From contig CAIYYX010000027.1 of assembly GCA_903930535.1 (NCBI GenBank), forward strand, positions 1 to 40,450: a stretch of DNA of 40,450 nt. The letters are read 5' to 3'. The notes beneath the pieces are model-generated. The model saw nothing but the letters and a program-made list of their open reading frames with translations. It was not told where the DNA came from and searched no databases. The translations under genes and the position numbers were made by a program. Below, one piece after another: positions 29,607 to 37,297 of the stretch. Numbering within the stretch: the first letter of the stretch is position 1; every line of letters begins with the position of its first letter. The stretch is from an uncultured Sterolibacterium sp. Its GTDB lineage: Bacteria > Pseudomonadota > Gammaproteobacteria > Burkholderiales > Rhodocyclaceae.

Positions 29607-30253
29607 TGAATACGAAAACGACCAACATCCTCGTCGTCGGCATCGGCGGCCAGGGCGTCATGACGGCCACAGAGATTCTCGCCGAGGCTGCGATCTCTCT
29701 CGGACATGACGTCAAGAAGACGGAAGTCGCCGGCATGGCGCAGCGCGGCGGCGTCGTTTCATCCCACCTGCGCTTCGGCGCCAAGGTGCTGTCGCCGCAG
29801 ATTTCGCCGGGCGAGGCCGACCTCATCGTCGGTTTCGAGGCGGCAGAGACGCTGCGCTGGATACATTACCTCCGCCCCGGTGGCCTGGTGCTGATGAATA
29901 CCGCGCGGCTGGTGCCGCCCGTGGTCAGCGGCGGCCTCTACGATTATCCTGAAGACCCCGTCGCGGAGATACGCGCACAGGGCATCGAAGTGTATGCCTT
30001 CGATGCCATGGCCATTGCCCTGGAACTGGGCGACGTTCGTCTGGGCAACACGGTGATGCTGGGCGCCATTGCCGACCATCTGCCTTTTCCCGCAGACGTA
30101 TTGCTGGACTCCATACTGCGCCGCTTCAGGACGAGAAAGCCCGAGATGGTGGACGTCAATGCGAGCGCATTCGCTTCCGGCCGCGCCGCCGTCGTCCATT
30201 CCGAACAGACGCCGCAGCGGCACGGGGCGGGGTGCGAGGCTGTGTTGACTTGA
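29606..30253 (+). CDS. iorB: Indolepyruvate ferredoxin oxidoreductase, beta subunit
   Basis: Gamma-domain subunit (pyruvate/ketoisovalerate oxidoreductase family) that completes IorAB. The 215-residue protein opens with [23 protein letters not shown], the glycine-rich GIGGQG motif of the family, followed by [23 protein letters not shown] and the [17 protein letters not shown] segment. The ATG at 29606 shares its A with the iorA TGA stop (TGATG), so the subunits are translationally coupled. Its TGA overlaps the probable TTG start of folD. The longer open frame upstream is antisense-free but lies inside iorA and is not part of the protein. Confidence 0.94.
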   Translation: MNTKTTNILVVGIGGQGVMTATEILAEAAISLGHDVKKTEVAGMAQRGGVVSSHLRFGAKVLSPQISPGEADLIVGFEAAETLRWIHYLRPGGLVLMNTARLVPPVVSGGLYDYPEDPVAEIRAQGIEVYAFDAMAIALELGDVRLGNTVMLGAIADHLPFPADVLLDSILRRFRTRKPEMVDVNASAFASGRAAVVHSEQTPQRHGAGCEAVLT

Positions 30254-31116
30254 GCGCGCAGCTGATCGACGGCAACGCCCTGTCGACTGAAATCAGGCTG
30301 CGCCTGGCCGAACGTGCTGCGGCCCTGGCAAGCAGGGGCGTCATACCCTGCCTCGCGGTCATACTCGCCGGAGAGGATCCGGCGTCTTCTGTCTACGTCA
30401 GGAACAAGGTCAATGCCTGCGAGAAGGCAGGCATGCTTTCACTGCGCGACACCTATCCTGCTGACGTCGATCCGGCCCTGGTCTTTGCCCGGATTGCTGA
30501 ACTGAACGCGGATGCAAAAGTGCATGGCATACTCGTACAATTGCCACTGCCCAAGCAGTTCGACAGCCAGGCGGTGCTCGAAGCGATTTCACCGGAGAAG
30601 GACGTCGATGGTTTCCACGCGGAGAACGTCGGCGCCTTGATGCAGGGAACGCCGCGCTTCATCCCTTGTACCCCCTACGGGGTAATGGAAATGCTCAAGA
30701 GTCGGAACGTGACTCTGAAAGGGGCCGAGGCGGTGATCGTCGGGCGCAGCAATATCGTCGGAAAACCCATGGCCATGCTCCTCCTCGCTGCCGGTTGCAC
30801 CGTCACCATCTGCCATTCGCAGACACGCGATCTGGCCTTCCATACCCGCCGCGCCGACATCCTGGTGGCTGCGGTGGGCAGGGAGAAAATGCTCACCGGC
30901 GACATGATCAAAGAAGGCGCCACGGTGATTGACGTCGGCATCAACCGTATGGCCGACGGGAAACTCTGCGGCGATGTCGATTTCGCCTCGGCCTGCGCAG
31001 TCGCCGGCCTGATCACGCCCGTGCCCGGCGGTGTCGGCCCGATGACCATCACCATGTTATTGTCCAACACCATAGAGGCGGCCGAGCGCGCCGCGGGAAA
31101 GAGAGCCAAGACATGA
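30250..31116 (+). CDS. folD: Methylenetetrahydrofolate dehydrogenase/cyclohydrolase
   Basis: Bifunctional enzyme interconverting methylene-, methenyl- and formyl-tetrahydrofolate for purine and methionine synthesis. From the TTG at 30250 the protein is 288 residues, the usual length, beginning (M)[15 protein letters not shown] as in relatives. Other motifs: [21 protein letters not shown] (catalytic Tyr and Lys), [26 protein letters not shown], the NADP-binding [16 protein letters not shown] and [19 protein letters not shown] at 30232 is the alternative start and would add six residues. TTG overlaps the iorB stop (TTGA), and the stop overlaps the purE ATG. The coupling with purE fits one-carbon supply to purines. 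Confidence 0.94.
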   Translation: MSAQLIDGNALSTEIRLRLAERAAALASRGVIPCLAVILAGEDPASSVYVRNKVNACEKAGMLSLRDTYPADVDPALVFARIAELNADAKVHGILVQLPLPKQFDSQAVLEAISPEKDVDGFHAENVGALMQGTPRFIPCTPYGVMEMLKSRNVTLKGAEAVIVGRSNIVGKPMAMLLLAAGCTVTICHSQTRDLAFHTRRADILVAAVGREKMLTGDMIKEGATVIDVGINRMADGKLCGDVDFASACAVAGLITPVPGGVGPMTITMLLSNTIEAAERAAGKRAKT

Positions 31117-31610
31117 ACCAGCAGCCACAGGTGGCCATCGTGATGGGCTCGGACTCGGACTGGCCGGTGCTGCGTGCGGCTGCCTTGACGCTCAAGGATT
31201 TCGGTATTGCCTACGAGGCCCGGGTGCTTTCCGCACATCGCACACCCGATGCGGCAATCGCCTACGCTGCTGCTGCTGCCGGGCGCGGCATCAGGGTCCT
31301 GATCGCGGCGGCGGGCGGCGCCGCGCACCTGGCCGGCGTGATGGCCGCCAAGAGCGAGTTGCCGGTGCTCGGTGTGCCCATGCCATCGAAACATCTGCAG
31401 GGACTCGACTCCCTGCTGTCCACGGTGCAGATGCCCGGCGGCATTCCCGTCGCCACCTTCGCCATCGGCGAGGCGGGGGCGACCAATGCCGCGCTGTTCG
31501 CGGTATCCGTACTCGCCTTGAGCGATGCCGGCCTGGCGAAAATGCTCACGGATTTCTGCCTGCGCCAGAGTGAGAAAGTCCTGGCCAAGACCCTGCCCGA
31601 CCTGCCTTGA
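31113..31610 (+). CDS. purE: N5-carboxyaminoimidazole ribonucleotide mutase
   Basis: Class I PurE moves the carboxyl group of N5-CAIR to give CAIR, the substrate of PurC. The 165-residue protein has [39 protein letters not shown], and [28 protein letters not shown], the complete class I pattern. The ATG overlaps the folD stop by four bases. purK, its usual partner, is not adjacent; the next gene is a Sua5-family protein. purC, the next pathway step, is at 2.7 kb on the other strand. Confidence 0.96.
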   Translation: MNQQPQVAIVMGSDSDWPVLRAAALTLKDFGIAYEARVLSAHRTPDAAIAYAAAAAGRGIRVLIAAAGGAAHLAGVMAAKSELPVLGVPMPSKHLQGLDSLLSTVQMPGGIPVATFAIGEAGATNAALFAVSVLALSDAGLAKMLTDFCLRQSEKVLAKTLPDLP

Positions 31611-31630
31611 AGGCGGCGGTTGAGGCCGGG

Positions 31631-32605
31631 ATGGCTGCCGAGATTGCTCGCGCGGTGGCGTTGCTGCGGGCCGGAGAGTTAGTCGCCTTTCCCACCGAGA
31701 CTGTCTATGGTTTAGGCGCGGATGCCGCGAATCCGCAGGCGGTTGCGAAAATTTTCGCGGCCAAGGAGCGCCCCGCCAATCATCCTTTGATCGTTCATCT
31801 TGCGGCAGCTGCCGACATCGATGATTGGGCGCGCGAGATTCCGGATGCGGCCTATAAGCTCGCGACCGCCTTCTGGCCCGGACCCCTGACCCTGATTCTG
31901 AAACGATCTGCCAAGGTGCCAGACGCAGTCACCGGCGGTCAGGACACGGTCGGCCTGCGCGTGCCGGATCATCCGCTGGCGCTGGAGCTGCTCTCCGAGT
32001 TCAACGGAGGCATAGCGGCGCCGTCGGCCAATCGTCACGGCCGCATCAGTCCGACCACTGCGGCTCATGTGCATAGAGAGCTCGGAGAAACCGTTTCCAT
32101 GGTGTTGGACGGCGGGCCCTGTCAGGTCGGCATCGAGTCTACCATCGTCGATCTCTCACGCGGCGCTCCGGCCATTCTGCGGCCAGGCGCCATCACCGCT
32201 GCTGACATTTCCCGCGTCTTAGGCGTAGCCCCCGGCGAGGGAGGGAAAGACAAGCCTCGCGTATCCGGATCGCTCGCCAGCCATTACGCGCCGGAGACGC
32301 GTTTGCGCGTGTTGGGTCGCCACAGTCTCCTGCCGGCAGTGCAGACCGCCTTGGCTGCGGGGCAGAGGGTCGCCGTCATTGCGCGTTTCTCCAGGCCATG
32401 GGACGCCACGGGCCTGGACTGGGTTGCCGCTCCCGAGGATGCCAAGGGCTATGCCTTCGAGCTCTACGCCACCCTGAGGATGCTGGACGAATCCGGCGCT
32501 GACCTGATTCTGGTCGAGGCGCCGCAGTCCACAGAGGAGTGGCAGGCCGTCGCCGACCGCCTGCAGCGTGCCGCTCGCGGCTCGGGCGCTGAAGATGAAA
32601 CCTGA
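31631..32605 (+). CDS. L-threonylcarbamoyladenylate synthase, Sua5 type
   Basis: Makes threonylcarbamoyl-AMP from threonine, bicarbonate and ATP for the t6A37 modification of ANN-reading tRNAs. The 324-residue protein has the YrdC domain (about 1-200) with VAFPTETVYGLGADA, KIFAAKERPANHPLIVHL, PGPLTLIL and a GGPCQVGIESTIVDLS loop. It also has the extra C-terminal Sua5 domain (about 230-324), joined by a linker with SGSLASHYAPET. It is therefore Sua5 rather than the short TsaC. The ATG at 31631 has GAGG five bases upstream; a TTG at 31607 overlapping the purE stop is possible and adds eight residues. It is the last gene before the tRNA-Ala island boundary. Confidence 0.93.
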   Translation: MAAEIARAVALLRAGELVAFPTETVYGLGADAANPQAVAKIFAAKERPANHPLIVHLAAAADIDDWAREIPDAAYKLATAFWPGPLTLILKRSAKVPDAVTGGQDTVGLRVPDHPLALELLSEFNGGIAAPSANRHGRISPTTAAHVHRELGETVSMVLDGGPCQVGIESTIVDLSRGAPAILRPGAITAADISRVLGVAPGEGGKDKPRVSGSLASHYAPETRLRVLGRHSLLPAVQTALAAGQRVAVIARFSRPWDATGLDWVAAPEDAKGYAFELYATLRMLDESGADLILVEAPQSTEEWQAVADRLQRAARGSGAEDET

Positions 32606-32641
32606 AGGCCCAAAGTTTTTGGTATACTCCGCGCCTCGTGT

Positions 32642-32717
32642 GGGGAAGTAGCTCAGCTGGGAGAGCGCTGCGTTCGCAATGCAGAGGTCGGGAGTTCGAT
32701 CCTCCTCTTCTCCACCA
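32642..32717 (+). tRNA. tRNA-Ala (anticodon CGC)
   Basis: The 76-nt cloverleaf includes an encoded CCA end. The acceptor arm GGGGAAG pairs with CTTCTCC, the D-arm is GCTCAGCTGGGAGAGC, and the anticodon stem CTGCG/TGCAG carries the loop TTCGCAA, giving anticodon CGC (codon GCG). The T-arm is GGGAG-TTCGATC-CTCCT. A tyrosine integrase gene starts 177 bp after its end, so its 3' end is the likely attachment site of the island. Confidence 0.95.
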
Positions 32718-32742
32718 TCCAACAGTCCAAAGCAGTCCGATA

Positions 32743-32785
32743 AAGGCCGGTAAGCCCAGTAAACTCAAGGCTTCCGGCCTTTTTC
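32743..32785 (+). terminator. Rho-independent terminator after tRNA-Ala
   Basis: AAGGCCGG pairs with CCGGCCTT around a second short pairing (AAGCC/GGCTT), and TTTTTCTTG follows. It ends the tRNA transcript and insulates the integrase gene. Confidence 0.75.
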
Positions 32786-32820
32786 TTGTCCAATCCAGTC
32801 CATACGACACTATTACAATC

Positions 32821-32873
32821 TGCTGGTATTGGGGGTAGTATTGCTGGTATTCCGCTGGTCCTGATGGTGGTAT
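32821..32873 (+). repeat. Three phased direct repeats upstream of the integrase
   Basis: TGCTGGTAT at 32821, TGCTGGTAT at 32842 and TGGTGGTAT at 32865, so 21 and 23 bp apart, about two helical turns each. The first two extend to TGCTGGTATT. Located between the tRNA and int, they are candidate arm-type integrase or excisionase sites, or an operator for int. Confidence 0.5.
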
Positions 32874-32894
32874 ACCAACATTAACGAGGCTGCC

Positions 32895-34160
32895 ATGCCA
32901 CTCAGCGATACAGCGATTCGCAATGCCAAGCCCACCGCCAAGGCTTCTCGGTTAGCGGACGAGAAGGGACTCTATCTTTTCATATCTCCATCGGGGGGCA
33001 AGCTGTGGCGGTTTAATTATCGCTTTGACGGAAAACAGAAGACGCTTGCTCTTGGTAGTTATCCCGATGTTCCTCTTGCCAGCGGCGAAGTTGATGGCCG
33101 GCGGATCGAGGGAGCGAGAGAGAAGCGCGATAACGCCCGTAAGTTACTCGCTGGTGGGATTGATCCTAGCGAAAATCGGAAAGTTCAGAAGGCGGCTAGG
33201 GTTGAGCAGTCAGCTAATAGCTTTGAAGTGGTTGCGCGTGAGTGGTTCGCCAAATTTAAACCCGGCTGGGCGATTACTCATTCGGAAAAGATAATAAGGC
33301 GGCTAGAAAAGGATGTGTTCCCGTGGCTTGGTGCTAGGCCAATTTGTGAGATTGGCGCGCCGGAACTGTTGCAGTGCCTTCGCCGCATAGAAGGTCGTGG
33401 AGCGTTGGATACGGCGCACCGGGCACATCAGAACTGTAGTCAGGTATTTCGCTATGCTGTCCAGACTGGGCGATCAGTACGCGACCCATCTAGTGATCTA
33501 CGCGGTGCGTTGCCGCCTGCCAGACGTGAGCACTATGCATCAATCACAGAGCCTGATGAGGTAGCACAACTGCTGAGGGCCATCGATGGCTTTCGCGGCA
33601 CGTTTGTCGTGCAGTGTGCGTTGCGGCTATCCCCCTTGTTCTTTGTCCGACCCGGTGAATTGCGTAAGGCCAAGTGGACGGACTTCAATCTTGACAAAGC
33701 GGAATGGTGCTATTTCGTCACCAAAATCAAGAAGGATCTTATTGTTCCGCTGGCGTCGCAAGCGGTAGCGATCCTACGCGAATTACACGCTCTTACAGGA
33801 CATGGAACACATGCCTTTCAGGGGCGCGACCCCAAAAAGCCAATGAGCGGTGCGGCAGTGAATGCGGCGCTTCGACGGATGGGGTACGACACCAAGACAG
33901 AAATTACCGGGCATGGTTTTCGGGCGATGGCGCGAACGATACTGCATGAGGAACTGCACTTCAATCCAGAAATCATCGAGCACCAACTGTCGCACAAGGT
34001 TCCTGATGCACTGGGTGATACATACAATCGGACGAAATTCCTCAAGGACCGCCGCGAGATGATGCAACAATGGGCTGACTACTTGGACAAACTCAAGGCT
34101 GGCGCTGACGTGATTCCGCTGCACGGGAACGCTTTGTTAGCCGGCACGATCAATCGATAG
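32895..34160 (+). CDS. int: P4-type tyrosine integrase
   Basis: Site-specific recombinase that inserts and excises the island at the tRNA-Ala gene. The 421-residue protein has an N-terminal DUF4102 arm-binding domain (about 1-90; MPLSDTAIRNAKP, GLYLFISPSGGKLWRFNYRFDGK), a core-binding SAM-like domain (about 100-200) and a catalytic domain. All active-site residues are present: R252 (RPGELRKAKW), H340 and R343 (HGFR), H367 (LSHKV) and nucleophile Y377 (DTYNR). It should therefore be functional. GAGG five bases before the ATG is the ribosome site. It reads away from the tRNA, and its end is followed by a tandem repeat. Confidence 0.95.
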   Translation: MPLSDTAIRNAKPTAKASRLADEKGLYLFISPSGGKLWRFNYRFDGKQKTLALGSYPDVPLASGEVDGRRIEGAREKRDNARKLLAGGIDPSENRKVQKAARVEQSANSFEVVAREWFAKFKPGWAITHSEKIIRRLEKDVFPWLGARPICEIGAPELLQCLRRIEGRGALDTAHRAHQNCSQVFRYAVQTGRSVRDPSSDLRGALPPARREHYASITEPDEVAQLLRAIDGFRGTFVVQCALRLSPLFFVRPGELRKAKWTDFNLDKAEWCYFVTKIKKDLIVPLASQAVAILRELHALTGHGTHAFQGRDPKKPMSGAAVNAALRRMGYDTKTEITGHGFRAMARTILHEELHFNPEIIEHQLSHKVPDALGDTYNRTKFLKDRREMMQQWADYLDKLKAGADVIPLHGNALLAGTINR

Positions 34161-34161
34161 C

Positions 34162-34194
34162 GGACTACATTCTCTCCAGGACTACATTCTCTCC
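34162..34194 (+). repeat. Tandem 16-nt repeat after int
   Basis: GGACTACATTCTCTCC occurs twice (34162-34177 and 34179-34194), separated by one base, starting just after the int stop codon. Its function is unknown. It could be a protein-binding site or a replication slip. Confidence 0.8.
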
Positions 34195-34236
34195 TTGTGG
34201 ATGTTGTTGCCCCATGCTATCTTAGTGTCAATCCCT

Positions 34237-34260
34237 GACTCACACCAATGAGTCTTGTTA
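34237..34260 (+). terminator. Possible hairpin terminator after int
   Basis: The perfect 6-bp arms GACTCA (34237-34242) and TGAGTC (34249-34254) have a 6-nt loop and are followed by TTGTTA. The U-tract is short, so efficiency is doubtful. Confidence 0.35.
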
Positions 34261-34490
34261 AGCCTGTAGGCAGTGTGATGGCTGGTTGCAGGGGAAGTGG
34301 GAACTGAAAGTTGCCTAGTACTCCATCGCGGCAACCGTAGGCCGGTATGTCAAGTGACGACCCGTAAGTCCATTGCGGGGAGCCACATACGCAGGATAAG
34401 GGCGCAACGCTCCGCCTAGCGCAACGCTAGGGCAGGAGAGCAACGGACGGTATTACGTTCGTTGCCGTTCACACAACTACCAACGGTAGA
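34261..34490 (+). ncRNA. Candidate structured RNA or leader before alpA
   Basis: No coding frame is convincing here, but potential helices are dense. They are GCCT/AGGC at 34262-34271; GTTGCC (34310) with GGCAAC (34330); GTATGT (34345) with ACATAC (34385), enclosing CCCGTAA (34361)/TTGCGGG (34373); CCTAGCG-CAA-CGCTAGG at 34415-34431; a 10-bp stem at 34440-34465; and CCGTT (34465)/AACGG (34482). The last two share bases and both use a CAACGG copy, so they are alternatives, as in a switch. I do not recognise an Rfam family. It may be a leader of the alpA transcript, or an immunity-type RNA like the one P4 makes; that is inference. Confidence 0.4.
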
Positions 34491-34525
34491 AACGCGGCAA
34501 GCGGACGCATCCGAAAGGAAGCGTT

Positions 34526-34798
34526 ATGTCCGTACTACTCAAGGCACTGCTCAACACAGGCGCCACCTCTGCATCATCGTTGCCCGAAACAGGATTCCTG
34601 CGCCTGAAACAAATCATCGGCAACCGCAAAGCGATTCCGCCCACCCCGCCGATCATCCCCGTCTGCAAGTCGTCGTGGTGGTCAGGCGTAAGGTCTGGTC
34701 GCTTTCCCAAGCCGGTAAAGTTGGGCAAGCGCACCACCTGTTGGCGCGTTGAGGACATCCGCGCGCTTATAGCCATCGCTTCGACGGAGGGCATCTAA
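34526..34798 (+). CDS. AlpA-family DNA-binding regulator
   Basis: Small MerR-like winged-helix protein of 90 residues. In P4-like elements and prophages such proteins activate excision or act as an excisionase/control factor. The family pattern is clear from residue 23: GFLRLKQIIG, then IPVCKSSWWSGVRSGRFPKPVKLGKRTTCWRVEDIRALIA. The GRFPKPVKLG wing and the W.VEDI helix are diagnostic. The first 20 residues are a non-conserved extension. AAGGAA five bases before the ATG supports the start. The stop is directly followed by the ATG of the primase-helicase gene (34799), so the two are one operon. A candidate structured leader lies upstream. Confidence 0.85.
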   Translation: MSVLLKALLNTGATSASSLPETGFLRLKQIIGNRKAIPPTPPIIPVCKSSWWSGVRSGRFPKPVKLGKRTTCWRVEDIRALIAIASTEGI

Positions 34799-36916
34799 AT
34801 GAAAAACGCCCGCCCCCAAACTTCAGAAGCGAGCGCCCTCGACAAGCGCAATAATACGCCACCACCAGCATTTGCAGGTTGCCTTTCTTCGGCGGAAGAC
34901 TTTGACACACTGCCTACCGAAATGCGCGATGCTCGCCGGTGGCTGGTGTGGAAATCCGTGCCCAACGACGACCCGACCAAGAAACCGCGCAAGGTTCCCT
35001 ACTACGTCAACGGCGTAGCCCGTCACGGCGCGCTCGACTCCCCCTCCGATATTGCCCAACTGGGCACTTTCACCGACGCACTGCTCGCGCTGAACACTGG
35101 CCGCTATACCGGCTTGGGGTTTGCTCTTGGGCCTGACGGCACCGGCAGCGTCTGGCAGGGTATCGACCTCGACGATATTCCTAACCGTCCTACTCTGGGC
35201 TACATCGCGGAGGACATGCCGGGTTACACCGAGGTCAGTCCTAGCGGCAACGGGATGCACGGCATCGGCTACGGTCGTCCTTTCGACTCGCTCGGCAGCA
35301 ACAGTACAGGCATCGAGGCATATTCAAGCGGCAGATTTTTCACCGTCACCGCCGACGGCGCGGGCATTCATCCGCCAACTGACATTGCTGACTTCGTCGA
35401 GAGGCGGTTGGCTCCGATGCATCGAGGCCGACAAGAGTCGCCAACCAACGAGGTGCAGGCCATCGAGGTGTTGTCGCCGCTAACCATCTCGGAATTGCGA
35501 AGCGCCTTGCTTCACATGAGATCTGATGATCGTGAGCTATGGGTTCGCATTGGACATGCACTGAAGACGTTAGGCGATGTTGGGCGTGGTCTTTGGCTTG
35601 ACTGGTCAGCAACGTCTGCCCTGTTCGACCCCAAGGCCGACGCCAAGACATGGGACGGCTTCAAACCCACGCGCACGGGGCACCCCGCAGTGTTCGCTGA
35701 GGCACAGAAGCAAGGATGGGTGAACCCTGCCAGCAAAGCCGCCAGCCTGCCGACGACAGACACCAGTGCTGCCGCGACCAAGCCAGCAGGCTTCACGTTC
35801 GTTCAAGCGCATGACCTATTGTTCAAGCCTGAGCCTGTGCCGTGGTTGATCGATCGCATGATTGAGCGCGGCAGTCTGTCCACGCTCTTCGGTGCCAGCG
35901 GCTGCGGTAAATCGTTCGTTACTATCGACATGGGCTGTTGTATCTCCACTGGCACCATGTGGCATGGCAAGGCGACTGAACCCGGCGCAGTGTTCTACAT
36001 CGCCGGCGAGGGGCATGCCGGTATTCGGCGTCGCCTGAAGGCGTGGGAAATTCACAGCGGCACGTCACTTCAGGATGCACCGTTGTTCATCTCAACCTGT
36101 CCGGCGGCGCTGATGGATGAGGGGAGTGCACTTGCCGTGGCGACTGCCGCTGAGGCATTGGTTGCAGAGCATGGTGTGCCGACACTGTTCATCGTCGATA
36201 CGCTGGCGAGGAACTTGGGCAACGGTGATGAAAATTCCAACGCGGACATTGGTGTGTTCATCAACAATATCGACGTTCGTCTGCGGATGCGTTTTGGTGC
36301 GACTGTTCTCATTGTTCATCACACAGGCTGGACTGATAAGGAGCGCGGGCGCGGAGCATCAGCCATGCGCGCCGCGATGGACAGCGAGTACCGTCTGGAC
36401 TTCATCGGTGACATTCGTTCTCTGGTTTGCACCAAGGCCAAGGAGTCTGAGATCTTGACGCCGATGAACTTCACCCTTGAGCAGATTGTGCTTAATGGGT
36501 GGGCTGACGCCGACGGCGAACTGATGACATCTGCGGTATTGGTATCCACCGCCGAAACACCGAACACCAAGCCGAAGGGTTTAACGGGCGCTAACCGCAT
36601 TTGTCTTGACGCGCTGGCACACGCTTTGCAGGCAGAGGGTAAAGCGCCCACAGAGCCGTTACGGGCAGCTATGGGCATGTTCGCACCCCAGCGCGTCGTG
36701 ACTGAGGAGGTGTGGCGGCAACGCGCCTACGCCGAAGGGATTTCGGACGGTGAGCAGGATGCGAAGAAGAAGGCTTTTGGCCGGAGCCGGAAGGCGTTAC
36801 TGGACATGAAGAAGGTCAGCACTTGGGAGGGGGATTACTGGCTGGGTGACATTGCACCGGACGGTGTAAAGGTGGAAAAAGTTGAGGAGGCTCAATCAGA
36901 CGACGAGGAAATCTGA
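34799..36916 (+). CDS. PrimPol-like / PriCT-2 / RecA-fold helicase fusion replication protein
   Basis: Predicted replication initiator of the island, 705 residues. N-terminal primase-polymerase-like domain, about 30-205: RRWLVWKSVPND, catalytic acidic G-I-D123-L-D125-D, YTEVSPSGNGMHGIGYG and E173-AYSSGRFFTVTADG. A PriCT-2-like helical domain spans about 220-300 (ELRSALLHMRSDDRELWVRIG, then GHPAVFAEAQKQGW). A RepA-type RecA-fold ATPase spans about 335-560, with Walker A GASGCGKS (K371) and Walker B TLFIVD (D467). The C-terminal part, about 575-705, is helical and charged. Such fusions prime and unwind DNA in satellite and plasmid elements. The ATG directly follows the alpA stop. A cluster of GGGACA repeats begins 7 bp after its own stop. 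Confidence 0.85.
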   Translation: MKNARPQTSEASALDKRNNTPPPAFAGCLSSAEDFDTLPTEMRDARRWLVWKSVPNDDPTKKPRKVPYYVNGVARHGALDSPSDIAQLGTFTDALLALNTGRYTGLGFALGPDGTGSVWQGIDLDDIPNRPTLGYIAEDMPGYTEVSPSGNGMHGIGYGRPFDSLGSNSTGIEAYSSGRFFTVTADGAGIHPPTDIADFVERRLAPMHRGRQESPTNEVQAIEVLSPLTISELRSALLHMRSDDRELWVRIGHALKTLGDVGRGLWLDWSATSALFDPKADAKTWDGFKPTRTGHPAVFAEAQKQGWVNPASKAASLPTTDTSAAATKPAGFTFVQAHDLLFKPEPVPWLIDRMIERGSLSTLFGASGCGKSFVTIDMGCCISTGTMWHGKATEPGAVFYIAGEGHAGIRRRLKAWEIHSGTSLQDAPLFISTCPAALMDEGSALAVATAAEALVAEHGVPTLFIVDTLARNLGNGDENSNADIGVFINNIDVRLRMRFGATVLIVHHTGWTDKERGRGASAMRAAMDSEYRLDFIGDIRSLVCTKAKESEILTPMNFTLEQIVLNGWADADGELMTSAVLVSTAETPNTKPKGLTGANRICLDALAHALQAEGKAPTEPLRAAMGMFAPQRVVTEEVWRQRAYAEGISDGEQDAKKKAFGRSRKALLDMKKVSTWEGDYWLGDIAPDGVKVEKVEEAQSDDEEI

Positions 36917-36922
36917 TCCTAA

Positions 36923-37073
36923 CGGGACACGGGACAAGAGCGGGACAAAACGGGACAAATGTCCCGTGTTCCTAACCTTAGACGGGACAGACAGGGACAC
37001 ACTCCTATAGGAGTGTCCCGTGTCCCGGTGAAGGAATGATTGATTTCTTCAATATTTGAGAAGCAACGGGACA
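36923..37073. repeat. Iteron-like cluster: ten GGGACA hexamers, candidate origin
   Basis: GGGACA occurs at 36924, 36931, 36942, 36952, 36984, 36994 and 37068, and its complement TGTCCC at 36960, 37014 and 37021. Nine copies extend to CGGGACA and seven to ACGGGACA. Several are spaced 7, 10 or 11 bp. A perfect 16-nt palindrome, CACTCCTATAGGAGTG, lies at 37000-37015. An AT-rich stretch (37029-37063) precedes the last copy, which overlaps the next start codon. The position directly after the primase-helicase gene suggests a replication origin, or an autoregulatory operator. Confidence 0.7.
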
Positions 37074-37297
37074 TGACCAAAATCGACACTTTCACGCCCA
37101 ACCCGTCGGGCTACCTGCCCGACGGCACACCCGTCTTCGTCCTGCGCGCCATCGCCGCCGCGCACGGTTTGACCGCCGCCGGTTGCACGGATGCGTTTAA
37201 TGACTGCTGGTGGATCTCGCGTCAGCCCGGCGGCGTGGCGCTGTTGCAGGCCGGGGTGATGCGCGCCGACGACCCACGGATTCATCCGGTGCAGTGA
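37073..37297 (+). CDS. Small hypothetical protein of the island
   Basis: A 74-residue frame with no family I recognise. It reads MTKIDTFTPNPSGYLPDGTP, then VFVLRAIAAAHGLTAAGCTDAFNDCWWIS and a short basic/Pro end. It contains a conserved-looking WWIS segment and two cysteines, and has no membrane helix. Its ATG overlaps the last GGGACA hexamer (GGGACATG), so any protein binding the cluster could block its translation start or promoter. There is no strong ribosome site: AGAAGC lies about ten bases upstream. A TTG start at 37040 would add 11 residues. It may be a replication accessory or copy-control protein by position only. Confidence 0.55.
   Translation: MTKIDTFTPNPSGYLPDGTPVFVLRAIAAAHGLTAAGCTDAFNDCWWISRQPGGVALLQAGVMRADDPRIHPVQ

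Larger units (their letters stand above)
32718..37297. mobile_element. tRNA-Ala-inserted island, minimal extent (P4/PICI-like core)
   Basis: The core consists of int, alpA, a primase-helicase fusion, an iteron-like cluster and a small unknown gene, all on the plus strand directly after a tRNA gene. GC content and codon use look less uniform and lower in GC than in the preceding housekeeping genes. The left boundary is taken as the tRNA 3' end. No copy of the tRNA 3' end was found to the right within the window, so the right boundary is unknown; the downstream small gene and histidine kinase may be cargo or host sequence. No capsid, terminase or conjugation genes are visible. Confidence 0.7.

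Noticed and set aside
32219..32810. Open frames antisense to the tRNA-Ala region (for example one ending in sequence like RTPDLCIANAALSQLSYFPTR)
   Set aside because: This peptide pattern is the usual false translation of the reverse strand of a tRNA gene.
34200..34525. Group II intron or retron RNA in the int-alpA gap
   Set aside because: No domain V-like hairpin with its AGC triad, and no reverse transcriptase gene nearby; only generic structure can be claimed.
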